Below are positions 35,297 through 43,113 of a stretch of DNA of 64,000 nucleotides, piece by piece. Positions within the stretch are counted from its first letter, which is position 1; each line of letters starts with the position of its first letter. Origin of the DNA: a virus; the IMG/VR virus record IMGVR_UViG_3300041964_000083, positions 62,001 to 126,000 of that record, one strand, 5' to 3'. The notes beneath the pieces were generated by a model. The model was not told the DNA's origin, did not search any database, and was given only the letters and a program-made list of their open reading frames with translations. The position numbers were made by a program, and so were the translations under genes.

Positions 35297-36262
35297 CTAA
35301 ATTAATCCTGAAACAATTTCCGACATCTCTCCCTGAGCATTCTTCCGATTGTCATCATAGATCAGTAAGGTGTCAGACTTACTATGGCGAGAGAGCTTCT
35401 GCACCCGCCTCACGTCTCCATTCGTCGCATCCAGTGCCGCTGTTAAGGTCGAGTGCCGGATGCGGTGAGGTGAGAATATCTTTTTAATACCAGCTTGAGT
35501 CGCAATTTCTCGAACAATCCGATACACACCATCACCCGTGAGAGGATGCCCGTAGTGGGCATTATTGAGTGCGATAAATAACGGGTCGCCTTCCTCCACC
35601 TCGCCTCGGCAATCCAACCATTCCTGAATTGCCACTACGGTTGTAGGTGGCAATTCAACCCGCTCCACCTGAGTCCCCCGACCTTTTCCTAAAATACTGA
35701 GCGTTCGTTTTCTCGCATCAAAATCCCCAACCTTTACCAGCGCCTCACTGCGCCGCAGAGCATTGGACCAGAATAATCGAAGCAGTGCATAATCTCGCTT
35801 CCCTTTCAACGTTGCGCGATCGCACACTTCAAGCATCGCCTTAAATTCATCAACGCTCACCCCAGAGGTATCCCGATACGTCCGGCATCGTTCACCCTTA
35901 ATTTCCTCAAGGGTAAATTTACATTTATCAAGTTTACGTGCATAAGCCGTCAACGACTTAATCGCTGCTAGCCGTCGATTAACCGTCGCCTCTTTCAACC
36001 CCTGCGCCAACAACTGAGCTTTATACTTCAGCACCACCTTAATCGCATCTGCCCGCGCCAACCCCAAAAACTGTCCAACAGCTTCTGGGGTTGGTTTGGT
36101 TTTAGTCAAGAACTCGAAGAAGTACCCCAAGTCTTTCTCATATGCACGACGGGTGTTACGCGATCGCTTATCAGCCAGCAAGTCACGAATTAAGTCATCA
36201 TCTTCAATGTGTTCAGCAAGCCAAGATGGTTGCTGAGTTGCGAGGTTACTCACGCTCAACAC
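35297..36262 (-). CDS. Tyrosine recombinase / integrase
   Basis: This 321-residue phage-integrase/XerC-D-type enzyme catalyses site-specific strand exchange. The N-terminal SAM-like core-binding domain spans about 20-115 (RNTRRAYEKDLGYFFEFL). The catalytic domain has Arg170 (NALRRSEAL), His266-x-x-Arg269 (PHRIRHSTLT), His293 (LSRHSKSDT) and the nucleophile Tyr302 (LLIYDDN). All expected residues are present, so it is probably active. It could integrate the element or resolve multimers. It overlaps the 36246 gene by 17 nt. No attachment site was recognised nearby. Confidence 0.92.
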   Translation of the reverse strand: MLSVSNLATQQPSWLAEHIEDDDLIRDLLADKRSRNTRRAYEKDLGYFFEFLTKTKPTPEAVGQFLGLARADAIKVVLKYKAQLLAQGLKEATVNRRLAAIKSLTAYARKLDKCKFTLEEIKGERCRTYRDTSGVSVDEFKAMLEVCDRATLKGKRDYALLRLFWSNALRRSEALVKVGDFDARKRTLSILGKGRGTQVERVELPPTTVVAIQEWLDCRGEVEEGDPLFIALNNAHYGHPLTGDGVYRIVREIATQAGIKKIFSPHRIRHSTLTAALDATNGDVRRVQKLSRHSKSDTLLIYDDNRKNAQGEMSEIVSGLI

Positions 36263-36638
36263 CTGGTGTCAATGAGTATGAGTATTGTTCACTTGATAAT
36301 GGTTCTGGATCTAGATAGATTTCAACACTATCTTTATCCATATCCTCTCCTAGTGTTAATGCCCAATCATTACCCAACGCGGCTACTTCAACGTTAATCC
36401 GCAATACATTAAATTCAGAAAAATAAGAAAGTAACCCTTTGTAAATCTTTGAACTACCATCGCGCCATGTTCGCTTCATGAGAATGGGTGTGTTAGCAGG
36501 GAGCGATCGCGCTTCGATAAAACTAAGCGATTGTTGAGTTATGCGGTTACTCAGCAATACATCGCTGTCAAGGGTATGTATAGTACACACACCCTTTTCA
36601 TCATGAATTAGCGATTCAAGCTGTTCTTGGGGCTGCAT
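36246..36638 (-). CDS. Hypothetical protein upstream of integrase
   Basis: This 130-residue acidic protein starts MQPQEQLESLIHDEKGVCTI, is strand-rich in the middle (LRINVEVAALGNDWALTLGE) and has a C-terminus rich in Asp, Glu and Pro. It overlaps the integrase start by 17 nt, so the two are probably translated together. No DNA-binding signature is obvious. An excisionase role is possible by position but not supported by motif. Confidence 0.62.
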   Translation of the reverse strand: MQPQEQLESLIHDEKGVCTIHTLDSDVLLSNRITQQSLSFIEARSLPANTPILMKRTWRDGSSKIYKGLLSYFSEFNVLRINVEVAALGNDWALTLGEDMDKDSVEIYLDPEPLSSEQYSYSLTPGVERE

Positions 36639-36755
36639 AAGAGCTTTTAGGCTATATAAATATCTGACTAGTATACCCTCAACTCATGATAATGAGCGTT
36701 TACAAGAGTTAGGTAGGGTTGGGTAGAATTTAAGAGTAGCGTTACGCGATCGCAC

Positions 36756-37004
36756 ATGAGCAAATGGTGGCTATTATCAGACGAAGACTTTTGCAGCATT
36801 GCAAAGAATCTTACCCAAGCAATTGAAGAATGCTGCGATGCCGATAAGAAAAGGTTGCTAGAAGATACGCGGCATACATTGGAAACGGGACTGCACGTTA
36901 CGGATGCCGTGCCGAGTGACTTCAAGAACAAAGAGCATCGATCAGCACCAGAGTACCCACCAGCAACACCAAAGCACCTTCGCACAAACAGTCGTGAATT
37001 ATGA
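36756..37004 (+). CDS. Small hypothetical protein
   Basis: This 82-residue helical protein has three Cys residues (MSKWWLLSDEDFCSIAKNLT, EECCDADKKRLLED). The ATG follows GCGATCGCACATGA (HIP1 at 36746-36753). It is first in a coupled three-gene plus-strand unit (36756-37668) with 4-nt overlaps. Function unknown. Confidence 0.65.
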   Translation: MSKWWLLSDEDFCSIAKNLTQAIEECCDADKKRLLEDTRHTLETGLHVTDAVPSDFKNKEHRSAPEYPPATPKHLRTNSREL

Positions 37005-37423
37005 GTAATCTACAGCAGTATTTTGAAGAACTCCTTTCATCATTGTTGACTCAAGAAGCCCATTTTCACAAACGCTTTGCCAATCCAAAAGCAACTGATA
37101 TCCTCAACAGCAAATATACACTAGCAAGATTTTGTACCTACCTCAGAAACTTGCAAGAATTAGAACCAGCGCAAGCCGCAAAATCACTCGTTGATAAAAT
37201 AAATTGTTCCCCTCAGTACTGGTATACAAGAGAGCAAGATGGTGCATTATTGCGGAAGGTTGAAACGCTTGAACCAATGATAGCTTGTGCAATGAGAGAC
37301 GCGATCACGCAAGTTGATTGGGTAGAGTTGTGGAACTCGCTACAACCACACATTGAACCATTTCTGATTAGGTATGAGTATGAAGGATTAGTAATTAGCA
37401 AAATACAAAATAATCGCACATGA
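37001..37423 (+). CDS. Hypothetical protein
   Basis: This 140-residue, largely helical protein (MSNLQQYFEELLSSLLTQEA) contains KRFANPKATDILNSK and a C-terminal segment with paired Trp (VDWVELWNSLQPH). ATGA overlaps join it to the genes on both sides. No family was recognised. Confidence 0.68.
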   Translation: MSNLQQYFEELLSSLLTQEAHFHKRFANPKATDILNSKYTLARFCTYLRNLQELEPAQAAKSLVDKINCSPQYWYTREQDGALLRKVETLEPMIACAMRDAITQVDWVELWNSLQPHIEPFLIRYEYEGLVISKIQNNRT

Positions 37424-37668
37424 CCTTATCAACAAGCTGCCCTCGCTGCTATGGAGAGTCAACGCTATTTCACAAAAGCCAGTACAAGGGCGACATCTTC
37501 AAGTGCAAATCTTGTTTGATTCCTCATCCAACAAAAGAGGAAAAGATACCGCTGTTGTGGTTTTGGGAGAGCGATCGCTTATGGGAAGGATTAGATCAAC
37601 CGGAAGGTGAAAATAAGCCGGAACTTGTCAAGGTAATCTTAGGAACCGAGCCAGAGAAAATTGTTTGA
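37420..37668 (+). CDS. Small zinc-ribbon-like protein
   Basis: This 82-residue protein has CPRC near the N-terminus (STSCPRCYGESTLFH) and CKSC further on (IFKCKSCLIPHP), a likely zinc ribbon. The start follows AATCGCACATGA, a degenerate HIP1 start context. Its TGA is part of palindrome copy 8. Function unknown. Confidence 0.65.
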   Translation: MTLSTSCPRCYGESTLFHKSQYKGDIFKCKSCLIPHPTKEEKIPLLWFWESDRLWEGLDQPEGENKPELVKVILGTEPEKIV

Positions 37669-37684
37669 CATCTAATCGTTGTCA
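37666..37684. repeat. Dispersed palindrome, copy 8
   Basis: TGACATCTAATCGTTGTCA has two arm mismatches. It supplies the TGA of the gene ending at 37668, at a convergent junction 9 nt before the end of the minus-strand gene at 37694. Confidence 0.85.
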
Positions 37685-37693
37685 GTTAAAAAT

Positions 37694-38056
37694 TTAGATT
37701 GCGATCGCGTATCCTTGTTCAGCTTGTGCAGCAAGTTCTTTGAGGCGTTCCCAGCAATAAGGGTCACGATTTATTGGTTTAATTTCAAATTTGGGAAATA
37801 GCTGATTAATCTGGTTCTCAGTTATGGATTCAGGTAACGCCATAAGAATTCGGGTAACTGTTGCCAAGAGAATAAGTGCAAATTCTCTATCCGCACCTGC
37901 ACAATAATCAAGCGTCACCCAATCTCTACCAACTAATCCTACCCTAACTCGAACTCCATACATAACTGGAAGAAAACCAATTTCCCAAATCTGGTTTTCA
38001 GACACCCAACGACCTGCGGGGAAGTTTTGGTTTGATTCTACTTTGGTGAAGTTCAT
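37694..38056 (-). CDS. Hypothetical protein
   Basis: This 120-residue protein (MNFTKVESNQNFPAGRWVSE) has a hydrophobic helix near the middle (LILLATVTRILMALPESI) and a basic C-terminal part. It follows the Phage_ABA_S-like gene by 5 nt on the same strand, so it belongs to the 40740-37694 group. Function unknown. Confidence 0.65.
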   Translation of the reverse strand: MNFTKVESNQNFPAGRWVSENQIWEIGFLPVMYGVRVRVGLVGRDWVTLDYCAGADREFALILLATVTRILMALPESITENQINQLFPKFEIKPINRDPYCWERLKELAAQAEQGYAIAI

Positions 38057-38061
38057 TTTGC

Positions 38062-38544
38062 TTATGCAACCTCATCATCCAACACCCAATACTTAAAGGT
38101 TACACCCAATGCTGGTGTAGGCTTTACCGCAATACCAACAGCTAGCAAACTCGCTACACAAATTGCCAGTGTAGGTGTATCAGCCGTAGCATCACAAAAC
38201 CCCATGTGACAGTGCCAAGCACGGATAGGGTGTTTAAGCCATCCTTTTTCAAGCGTAAATTCATGATTTGGGTACATCTTTTCTGCTACAGCCCAAGCCA
38301 AAGCCATAGAGCGACTTGGATTCCAAGATGTACCACGCAATCCAATACTATCTACTTGATAGAGCGCCCAACCATTACATTCTTTTGGCTCGAATATCTC
38401 GTAGATTAGGATTTCCCCTTCTTCGGGAACGGTTTCATCCCAATCGATTACTCGCCAACCCATCACCTTCTCGGCAACTAATCGATCTAAAGCGTTGTAA
38501 GAGTCAACTGACAACGTTTCGATGTCATTACGGTTTCTTCTCAT
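38062..38544 (-). CDS. Phage ABA-sandwich-like protein
   Basis: This 160-residue protein resembles the Phage_ABA_S family found in many phages: ALDRLVAEKVMGWRVIDWDE near the N-terminus, WNPSRSMALAWAVAEKMYPN in the middle, and ATADTPTLAICVASLLAVGI near the C-terminus. The family's function is unknown. Palindrome copy 9 lies inside codons 6-12 of the annotated frame. A TTG within the palindrome could be the true start, so the first 11 residues are uncertain. The start overlaps the stop of the gene at 38541. Confidence 0.75.
   Translation of the reverse strand: MRRNRNDIETLSVDSYNALDRLVAEKVMGWRVIDWDETVPEEGEILIYEIFEPKECNGWALYQVDSIGLRGTSWNPSRSMALAWAVAEKMYPNHEFTLEKGWLKHPIRAWHCHMGFCDATADTPTLAICVASLLAVGIAVKPTPALGVTFKYWVLDDEVA
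38509..38527. repeat. Dispersed palindrome, copy 9 (in or at the start of a CDS)
   Basis: TGACAACGTTTCGATGTCA has one arm mismatch. It lies just past the stop of the minus-strand gene at 38541, as the general placement rule predicts, but within the annotated 5' codons of the ABA-sandwich gene. It is the only copy inside an annotated coding frame. Confidence 0.85.
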
Positions 38545-38990
38545 GATTTGCCTTCAATGCGTCGTTGTTCTTGCTCTATCATGCTTAGAAATTTCTCTCG
38601 AACTTCCCATGCTCGCTGGAGTTTCGGAACATCAGCTGAATTTGCTTCTTTAGCTTGGGATAGTGCGATCGCGTATGCATGACGTTCTAGATAAATCTGG
38701 TGCAGCGATATCTCCGTAGAGATGATCGCAATTGGTAACTTTTTCAGGTCACTTGTCATGTACACAAATGGCTGACCCTTCACCTCGACATAACAATCAC
38801 CCAATGGGTTAACCAGCATAACGATGCCGCGCTCTCCGGTTGGTAACTCCGCGCAGCTACCTTGACTGATTTTTTGTTCTTTCTCAACTTTGACCAGCTT
38901 TTCGAGTTTTACGGGTTCGATGCGGTTTTCTACTTCGGTGTTGGGAACCAAATCCGGAAATAGAGATGGTTGGATTGGTTGGTTGTTCAT
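38541..38990 (-). CDS. Hypothetical protein
   Basis: This 149-residue, largely helical charged protein (MNNQPIQPSLFPDLVPNTEV ... VKVEKEQKISQGSCAELPTG) contains a strand-rich segment (YVEVKGQPFVYMTSDLKKL). The N-terminal QPSLF may be a peptide-binding motif, possibly clamp-binding. Its ATG overlaps the upstream stop by 4 nt. Function unknown. Confidence 0.66.
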   Translation of the reverse strand: MNNQPIQPSLFPDLVPNTEVENRIEPVKLEKLVKVEKEQKISQGSCAELPTGERGIVMLVNPLGDCYVEVKGQPFVYMTSDLKKLPIAIISTEISLHQIYLERHAYAIALSQAKEANSADVPKLQRAWEVREKFLSMIEQEQRRIEGKS

Positions 38991-39547
38991 ACGCGATCGC
39001 CTCCTCTACGAGTTTCCCTTAACTGCTGAAACTCTTCAATTGTCGATTCAACATCAAACAGACTATCAGCAGGTTTGCCACTTGACTCTTTAACCTTCTC
39101 AAAAAAGTCTTTTAGAAATTCATCGCTTTCCATTGTTTCTGCCGCCCTTAAGATATCTAGCGCCTGCCCTCGCCATGCCGTAAAACGACTAGGATTCTCC
39201 TCCCTAAACTTCCTAAATTCTAAGAGTAGCGCACCAGCAATTTCCAGCTCCACGCCTATAACACGAGTCATCCATTCAATAAGTAGGCTATCAGTTTCAG
39301 CTGCAATCGCGCACTGCATTATCCCTAGGGCAAACTCGAAAGCTTCGGTGGGTGTGAATTCTGTCCTGTTTTTGTCCCAAGCCACATCAACCATTGGCTT
39401 TTTGTCGCGACTATTTACCCGTGAGTGAACATAAATTTCACCAGCACTGTATTCAGTCAATACCCCAATTTTCTTTTTCTCAGATGGAGGTAAGCGCTTG
39501 AGTTCCGCAAACGTTGTTTTCCTGGCGGTTTTACCAAATCCTTTCAT
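38987..39547 (-). CDS. Hypothetical protein with N-terminal KGFG motif
   Basis: This 186-residue protein (MKGFGKTARKTTFAELKRLP) has a basic N-terminus followed by a mixed body (VDVAWDKNRTEFTPTEAFEF) and an acidic helical C-terminus. The KGFG start also appears in the products at 41217 and 47785. It overlaps both neighbours by 1-4 nt. Function unknown. Confidence 0.68.
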   Translation of the reverse strand: MKGFGKTARKTTFAELKRLPPSEKKKIGVLTEYSAGEIYVHSRVNSRDKKPMVDVAWDKNRTEFTPTEAFEFALGIMQCAIAAETDSLLIEWMTRVIGVELEIAGALLLEFRKFREENPSRFTAWRGQALDILRAAETMESDEFLKDFFEKVKESSGKPADSLFDVESTIEEFQQLRETRRGGDRV

Positions 39548-40740
39548 CAGTTATCTATAATCTCCAATCCTGTCTCTCTTGCAACTTGCTGGGTAAATGA
39601 TTCCCAGTTCTCACCGCCATACTTTAAACGGGTGCGTTGAACGCTACTGATAGCATTATCAATCGCTTCAACGACTAAATCATCCCAAGGCGTATCGAGG
39701 TTCGTTGTAGATGCGCCCGTACCAAATAGCGCATCGTCACCGCAGTCATAAGAATTCTCGCCCTTTCCTGGCATGGGAATCCCACCCACAATTTCAAGCC
39801 CAACATCTTTTCGGGTTCGCTTGAGGAAAGGGAAACGCGATCGCGTCCATGTTCTGATTTCTAGCTTGGCATTGGCTTTGTAGATTCGGTTATCGAAATG
39901 AATATCAACAGGTCGTTCGCCCTCAACTTGTGTAGTGCAACGCTCCCGTCCAAGTAGTAAATCGGTTGGATGAATAACGATTCGTCGCCAATCATTATTC
40001 CTCCAGCAGTCAACTTCCGCAAATAGATAAATCCAAATAATGCCGTGATGAATTCTAAAGCTGAGTTCTCGTTCGTCTTCAGATAACCAGCTTACCCAAT
40101 GGTGAGGCAGTTTTTCAATGGATAGAAAAACACTAAATAGAAGTAACCCAACATGGAAAGTTACTACATTCTCAATCCCGCCCACATTAATACTGAGAGC
40201 TAAACTATCCCATTGTGGAATAGTCCAGCTGCCATGCAATGCCCACACATCTTGCGCAGGTTCATTTTTGGAATTGAGTTTCCAATAAGTGAGGGTTCGA
40301 CTTCCTGCAATCCATGCTCTACCTCTATCATCTCGATTATTGTCTACAGACCAGAAAGTGTAATGTAGCTTCCATTTGAGAAACAAATGCCAATTAATTC
40401 GCGCTAAACCGTTAACTAACCCGATGATGGGGTTATCTAATAGTCGATAAAATTCATCCGCGCAAGGCTCAATTAGCGTCAACATATCCATGTAGTTGTC
40501 AGCTAGCCAGTTTCTTTCAGTGTCACTAGCAGCACGCCTAAACAACGTTGATATGTATTCACCCAACTTAGCTAAATTAAAATCTGGGAAACTTAGTATT
40601 TCCTGAACAAATACGCGATCGCACCCGTTCTCTACCATGTAAGCCTCTATCCATTTGAGTTCGCGCCACTCGTCTCCATGCACGTTAGCAATTAGTTCCC
40701 AGTCCCGCATTAGCATAAGTGCCACTCTTCCTGATAACAA
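39547..40740 (-). CDS. Hypothetical protein, 397 residues
   Basis: A Trp-rich protein (about 20 Trp) with a hydrophobic stretch near residues 195-215 (ENVVTFHVGLLLFSVFLSIE) that may be buried or membrane-associated. Other recognisable stretches are SRTLTYWKLNSKNEPAQDVW and WIYLFAEVDCWRNNDWRRIV. No catalytic motif was seen. It leads the minus-strand group 40740-37694. It looks like a full-length conserved protein, but the family was not recognised. Confidence 0.7.
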   Translation of the reverse strand: MLSGRVALMLMRDWELIANVHGDEWRELKWIEAYMVENGCDRVFVQEILSFPDFNLAKLGEYISTLFRRAASDTERNWLADNYMDMLTLIEPCADEFYRLLDNPIIGLVNGLARINWHLFLKWKLHYTFWSVDNNRDDRGRAWIAGSRTLTYWKLNSKNEPAQDVWALHGSWTIPQWDSLALSINVGGIENVVTFHVGLLLFSVFLSIEKLPHHWVSWLSEDERELSFRIHHGIIWIYLFAEVDCWRNNDWRRIVIHPTDLLLGRERCTTQVEGERPVDIHFDNRIYKANAKLEIRTWTRSRFPFLKRTRKDVGLEIVGGIPMPGKGENSYDCGDDALFGTGASTTNLDTPWDDLVVEAIDNAISSVQRTRLKYGGENWESFTQQVARETGLEIIDN

Positions 40741-40786
40741 TAGTGATAGAACCTTTAGGTAAGCCTCACACTAAATCTACCTCAAT

Positions 40787-40984
40787 ATGCCTTGGTTTGT
40801 TATTGTTCAGTCTGCTACAGAAAAACCAGACCATCTGACTGTTTGGACTCGATTTCCCGTAGGAACAGAACGATACGCTTATGTGGGTAGCGTATCTCAC
40901 GAAGATTTTGCAGAATTAAAGGAACAACACCGAGTAGTTGTCGCAAAGTGGCTAAAAAAGTACGTACTGCAACCAAAACAGTAA
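40787..40984 (+). CDS. Small hypothetical protein
   Basis: This 65-residue protein (MPWFVIVQSATEKPDHLTVW) has a strand-rich core and a C-terminal helix (EDFAELKEQHRVVVAKWLKK). It is divergent from the gene at 40740 and overlaps the HNH gene by 37 nt. Function unknown; the coupling suggests co-expression with the nuclease. Confidence 0.62.
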   Translation: MPWFVIVQSATEKPDHLTVWTRFPVGTERYAYVGSVSHEDFAELKEQHRVVVAKWLKKYVLQPKQ

Positions 40985-41220
40985 AAGTGAAGGTAAAGCG
41001 TAAACCAATTCCTCCGGGTATTCGTTATGACGCACTCTCTAAAGCTAATTTTCGCTGCCAGTCTTGCGGTGTGCTATCTCGAAATGCACGGCTGGAAATC
41101 GATCACAAAATACCCGTGGCGAAAGGTGGGACTAATGCGATCGCGAACCTACAAGTTTTATGCGTTGCCTGTAATCGCGGGAAAGGTGCAAAGCTCAAGC
41201 GCAAGAGAAAACAGATATGA
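40948..41220 (+). CDS. HNH endonuclease
   Basis: This 90-residue protein (GTG start) has a Lys-rich N-terminus, then C-x2-C (FRCQSCG), the HNH core LEIDHKIPVAKGGTNAIANL, and C-x2-C (VLCVACNRGKG), the full zinc-HNH signature. It could be a homing or packaging-associated nuclease; it is not near the terminase genes. It overlaps both neighbours (37 and 4 nt) in a three-gene unit. Confidence 0.88.
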   Translation: MAKKVRTATKTVKVKVKRKPIPPGIRYDALSKANFRCQSCGVLSRNARLEIDHKIPVAKGGTNAIANLQVLCVACNRGKGAKLKRKRKQI

Positions 41221-41549
41221 AAAAGAATAAGGGTTTTGGTACTCCACAGGAGAAATGTCAACCTTTGCTACTTTTGGTAGGTGATGGCGTTTCACCAGAT
41301 GTTTTGGCAAAAGATCCAAACATTCAAAAAACTTACCCTGGTATCACCGCAAAGGAATTCATATGGATAAAAGCAACCAGAATGGAAGAGTTTGGGTCTT
41401 TTCCTAAAACAATAGAATTACAAACTGACGACGGAAAGATTCAACGTATTTACAAAATACCAAAAGACACAGCAACGCAACTCAAGAAAACAAGACGAGT
41501 TTATATCGAATCTGACATAAACTGGAGTAAGTTTGACGGCTTATCCTAG
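41217..41549 (+). CDS. Hypothetical protein with N-terminal KGFG motif
   Basis: This 110-residue protein (MKKNKGFGTPQEKCQPLLLL) is followed by a compact alpha/beta region (VGDGVSPDVLAKDPNIQKTY) and strand-rich C-terminal half. It shares the KGFG N-terminal signature with the products at 38987 and 47785. Coupled by a 4-nt overlap to the HNH gene. Function unknown. Confidence 0.65.
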   Translation: MKKNKGFGTPQEKCQPLLLLVGDGVSPDVLAKDPNIQKTYPGITAKEFIWIKATRMEEFGSFPKTIELQTDDGKIQRIYKIPKDTATQLKKTRRVYIESDINWSKFDGLS

Positions 41550-41569
41550 AGCTACATTTGAATGTGCGA

Positions 41570-41803
41570 TTATTCTTGCGATCGCGTGTTAACCACAGCG
41601 GCTTGACCCCTCTCCCCTATCTGCAAACCAAGTCGAGAGAGATAGTTATCGCCATAATCAACTCTCCATGCGTCCGATGGTGAAGTGGCTTCTACTTTGA
41701 CAACTACTCCGGTATCCCCGTCTGGGTGTCTAATCGTGTCGCCTTCATGGATTGGTTTTTCTGCGAAGTCACTCCACGGTGCTTTTTCAGGTTGTTTAGT
41801 CAT
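41570..41803 (-). CDS. Small hypothetical protein, possible SH3-like fold
   Basis: This 77-residue protein (MTKQPEKAPWSDFAEKPIHE) contains GDTIRHPDGDTGVVVKVEAT and WRVDYGDNYLSRLG, a strand pattern like small SH3-like or KOW-like barrels. It lies 6 nt after paralogue B (41810) on the same strand, so it may be expressed with it. Its last residues overlap a HIP1 site. Confidence 0.62.
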   Translation of the reverse strand: MTKQPEKAPWSDFAEKPIHEGDTIRHPDGDTGVVVKVEATSPSDAWRVDYGDNYLSRLGLQIGERGQAAVVNTRSQE

Positions 41804-41809
41804 GCGTTT

Positions 41810-42745
41810 TTAATATGGAAGTTCGTTCTCAGGGAACGGTGTGTCAACTTGAAGACTGGGTTCAGCTTCGTGTCGAGTGAATCGTTGTCGCCACAATTCA
41901 TGAGCTTTCTTTGCGCTCATGACACACCCATCTTCACAAACAATTAAAACAGCTAATGGTAATCCTCCATCTTTTAAAATGTACTCGCAATCATGCTCAA
42001 AGGTAAAGTTACGGGGTTTTACGTACTGGTTAGACTCAACCTGTGATGCTCTATCTAGTACTTCTTCGCGAGGGTCGGGCAGAGCAAGTTCTTTGCGACG
42101 GTAGCGAACAACGCCCGCAAAGAACTTGTTAAATACAAGAGAGATAATCGCACCCTTATGCTCTGGTAATCCATCAAACCCATCCTTCTCTTCGCCGTAA
42201 TGCTGACGCAGCAGATTCTCTAGGTGTTCGTAGAGCAGAAGTGCTTTGGCAAAATTAAAGTTTTGAATAACTGTTGCTTGCCCCCATTGACCCGCTTTGA
42301 ACTTACGCTCTTCACAGGTGAATAAGTTAAAGGTATCCGAAAGCATTTTCTTGGTTTTCCAAAGCGTCGTGCGTCCGGTGTTGGCTCCTTTCCAATAAGT
42401 TTTGAGGTATAGTGCAACCGTTTGCATCCCACACCGGAACTTTCTAACACCACGGGATAGAGCTTGTCCAATATTCTCGACAACTCGGTGGAAGCCTGAT
42501 TGTTTATAGGTTTTGGTTCTAAATGCTTTCTTGACTTGCACCAACACCTTCATCTCTCTTGCAGCGCGATAGATGAGGATGTTGAGAAGTCCCATCGTGG
42601 TTAAAATCTTTTCTTTACTCCATACCCTCGTGGCTGTGGCGATGTTGCCAGAGGTAATGGCAGTAAATTCAGTGACGCAATCGGTTATCTGCTGGGCAGT
42701 TAGGGGTTTTGGAGCGAAGCCTTTGGGAAATGTAGGGATAACCAT
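41810..42745 (-). CDS. Paralogue B of an unknown protein family with a structured upstream region
   Basis: This 311-residue protein is related to the one at 33710-34498 along most of its length. It is longer by a basic block (KAFRTKTYKQSGFHRVVENI) and a C-terminal extension (LRQHYGEEKDG region; end HELWRQRFTRHEAEPSLQVD). The shared cores include GRTTLWKTKKMLSDTFNLF and FAKALLLYEHLENLL. Upstream are a hairpin (42780-42809), inverted-repeat element B and palindrome copy 10. Function unknown; a DNA-binding, replication or regulatory role is an inference from the paired upstream architecture. Confidence 0.75.
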   Translation of the reverse strand: MVIPTFPKGFAPKPLTAQQITDCVTEFTAITSGNIATATRVWSKEKILTTMGLLNILIYRAAREMKVLVQVKKAFRTKTYKQSGFHRVVENIGQALSRGVRKFRCGMQTVALYLKTYWKGANTGRTTLWKTKKMLSDTFNLFTCEERKFKAGQWGQATVIQNFNFAKALLLYEHLENLLRQHYGEEKDGFDGLPEHKGAIISLVFNKFFAGVVRYRRKELALPDPREEVLDRASQVESNQYVKPRNFTFEHDCEYILKDGGLPLAVLIVCEDGCVMSAKKAHELWRQRFTRHEAEPSLQVDTPFPENELPY

Positions 42746-42779
42746 GTTACGATGGGGATGCTTTTTTGATAAATTGGTA

Positions 42780-42809
42780 AGCCGCTCGTTGTTGAAGCAA
42801 CTGGCGGCT
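42780..42809. promoter_or_regulatory. Upstream hairpin of paralogue B
   Basis: AGCCGC (42780-42785) pairs with GCGGCT (42804-42809), with inner GTTG/CAAC pairing, 34 nt from the gene start. On the plus strand it is followed by ATTTTTTTG, so it could also terminate plus-strand transcripts. It corresponds in position to the hairpin at 34522-34558. Confidence 0.6.
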
Positions 42810-42841
42810 ATTTTTTTGTATTATGCCACGGAAAGCTAGTT

Positions 42842-43000
42842 AAACGCACCGTGAACGTATAAGCATTTTTGTTAATCTTGTAAGTCTATTTGTTAACCCA
42901 AAGTGGTAGGAAGGGATCAATGGACTAGAGCGAACAAGCAAAAGTGAAAAATAAAACTCTTTAACTTTAAGACTGATGCTTATACGTTCACGGTGCGTTT
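42842..43000. repeat. Inverted-repeat element B
   Basis: A perfect 25-bp inverted repeat (left arm 42842-42866, right arm 42976-43000) surrounds a 109-nt A/T-rich interior. The inner core TGAACG..TAAGC is shared with element A. The core begins 107 nt from the start of paralogue B, exactly as at paralogue A. No target-site duplication is evident. The rest of the 368-nt gap 42746-43113 holds a hairpin, palindrome copy 10 and the operator-like repeat at 43069; no gene is supported. Confidence 0.85.
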
Positions 43001-43022
43001 TGTGTAAAGATATGTAACAAGC

Positions 43023-43041
43023 TGACAACGAATCGTTGTCA
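43023..43041. repeat. Dispersed palindrome, copy 10
   Basis: TGACAACGAATCGTTGTCA is perfect; symmetry extends to 12 bp per arm (43019-43045). It lies 32 nt beyond the TTCA of element B, matching the spacing at element A, and upstream of the nuclease-like gene at 43114. Confidence 0.93.
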
Positions 43042-43068
43042 GCTTGGGGCGTGGTTGTAGCTTAAAAT

Positions 43069-43090
43069 GAATAGTGAGATCGCACTATTC
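43069..43090 (+). promoter_or_regulatory. Operator-like inverted repeat
   Basis: GAATAGTG (43069-43076) and CACTATTC (43083-43090) form a perfect inverted repeat, 23 nt before the ATG at 43114. No T-tract follows, so an operator or 5'-leader hairpin is more likely than a terminator. Confidence 0.5.
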
Positions 43091-43113
43091 GAGTTAAAGC
43101 AAATAGCCCAACT

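Noticed and set aside
42842-43000. Element B as a MITE or IS remnant
   Set aside because: No flanking target duplication, and the same arrangement with equal spacing exists at paralogue A, so a regulatory or replication role fits better.
42840-43028. 62-codon minus frame across inverted-repeat element B
   Set aside because: It spans both repeat arms and A/T-rich core; composition is not protein-like.
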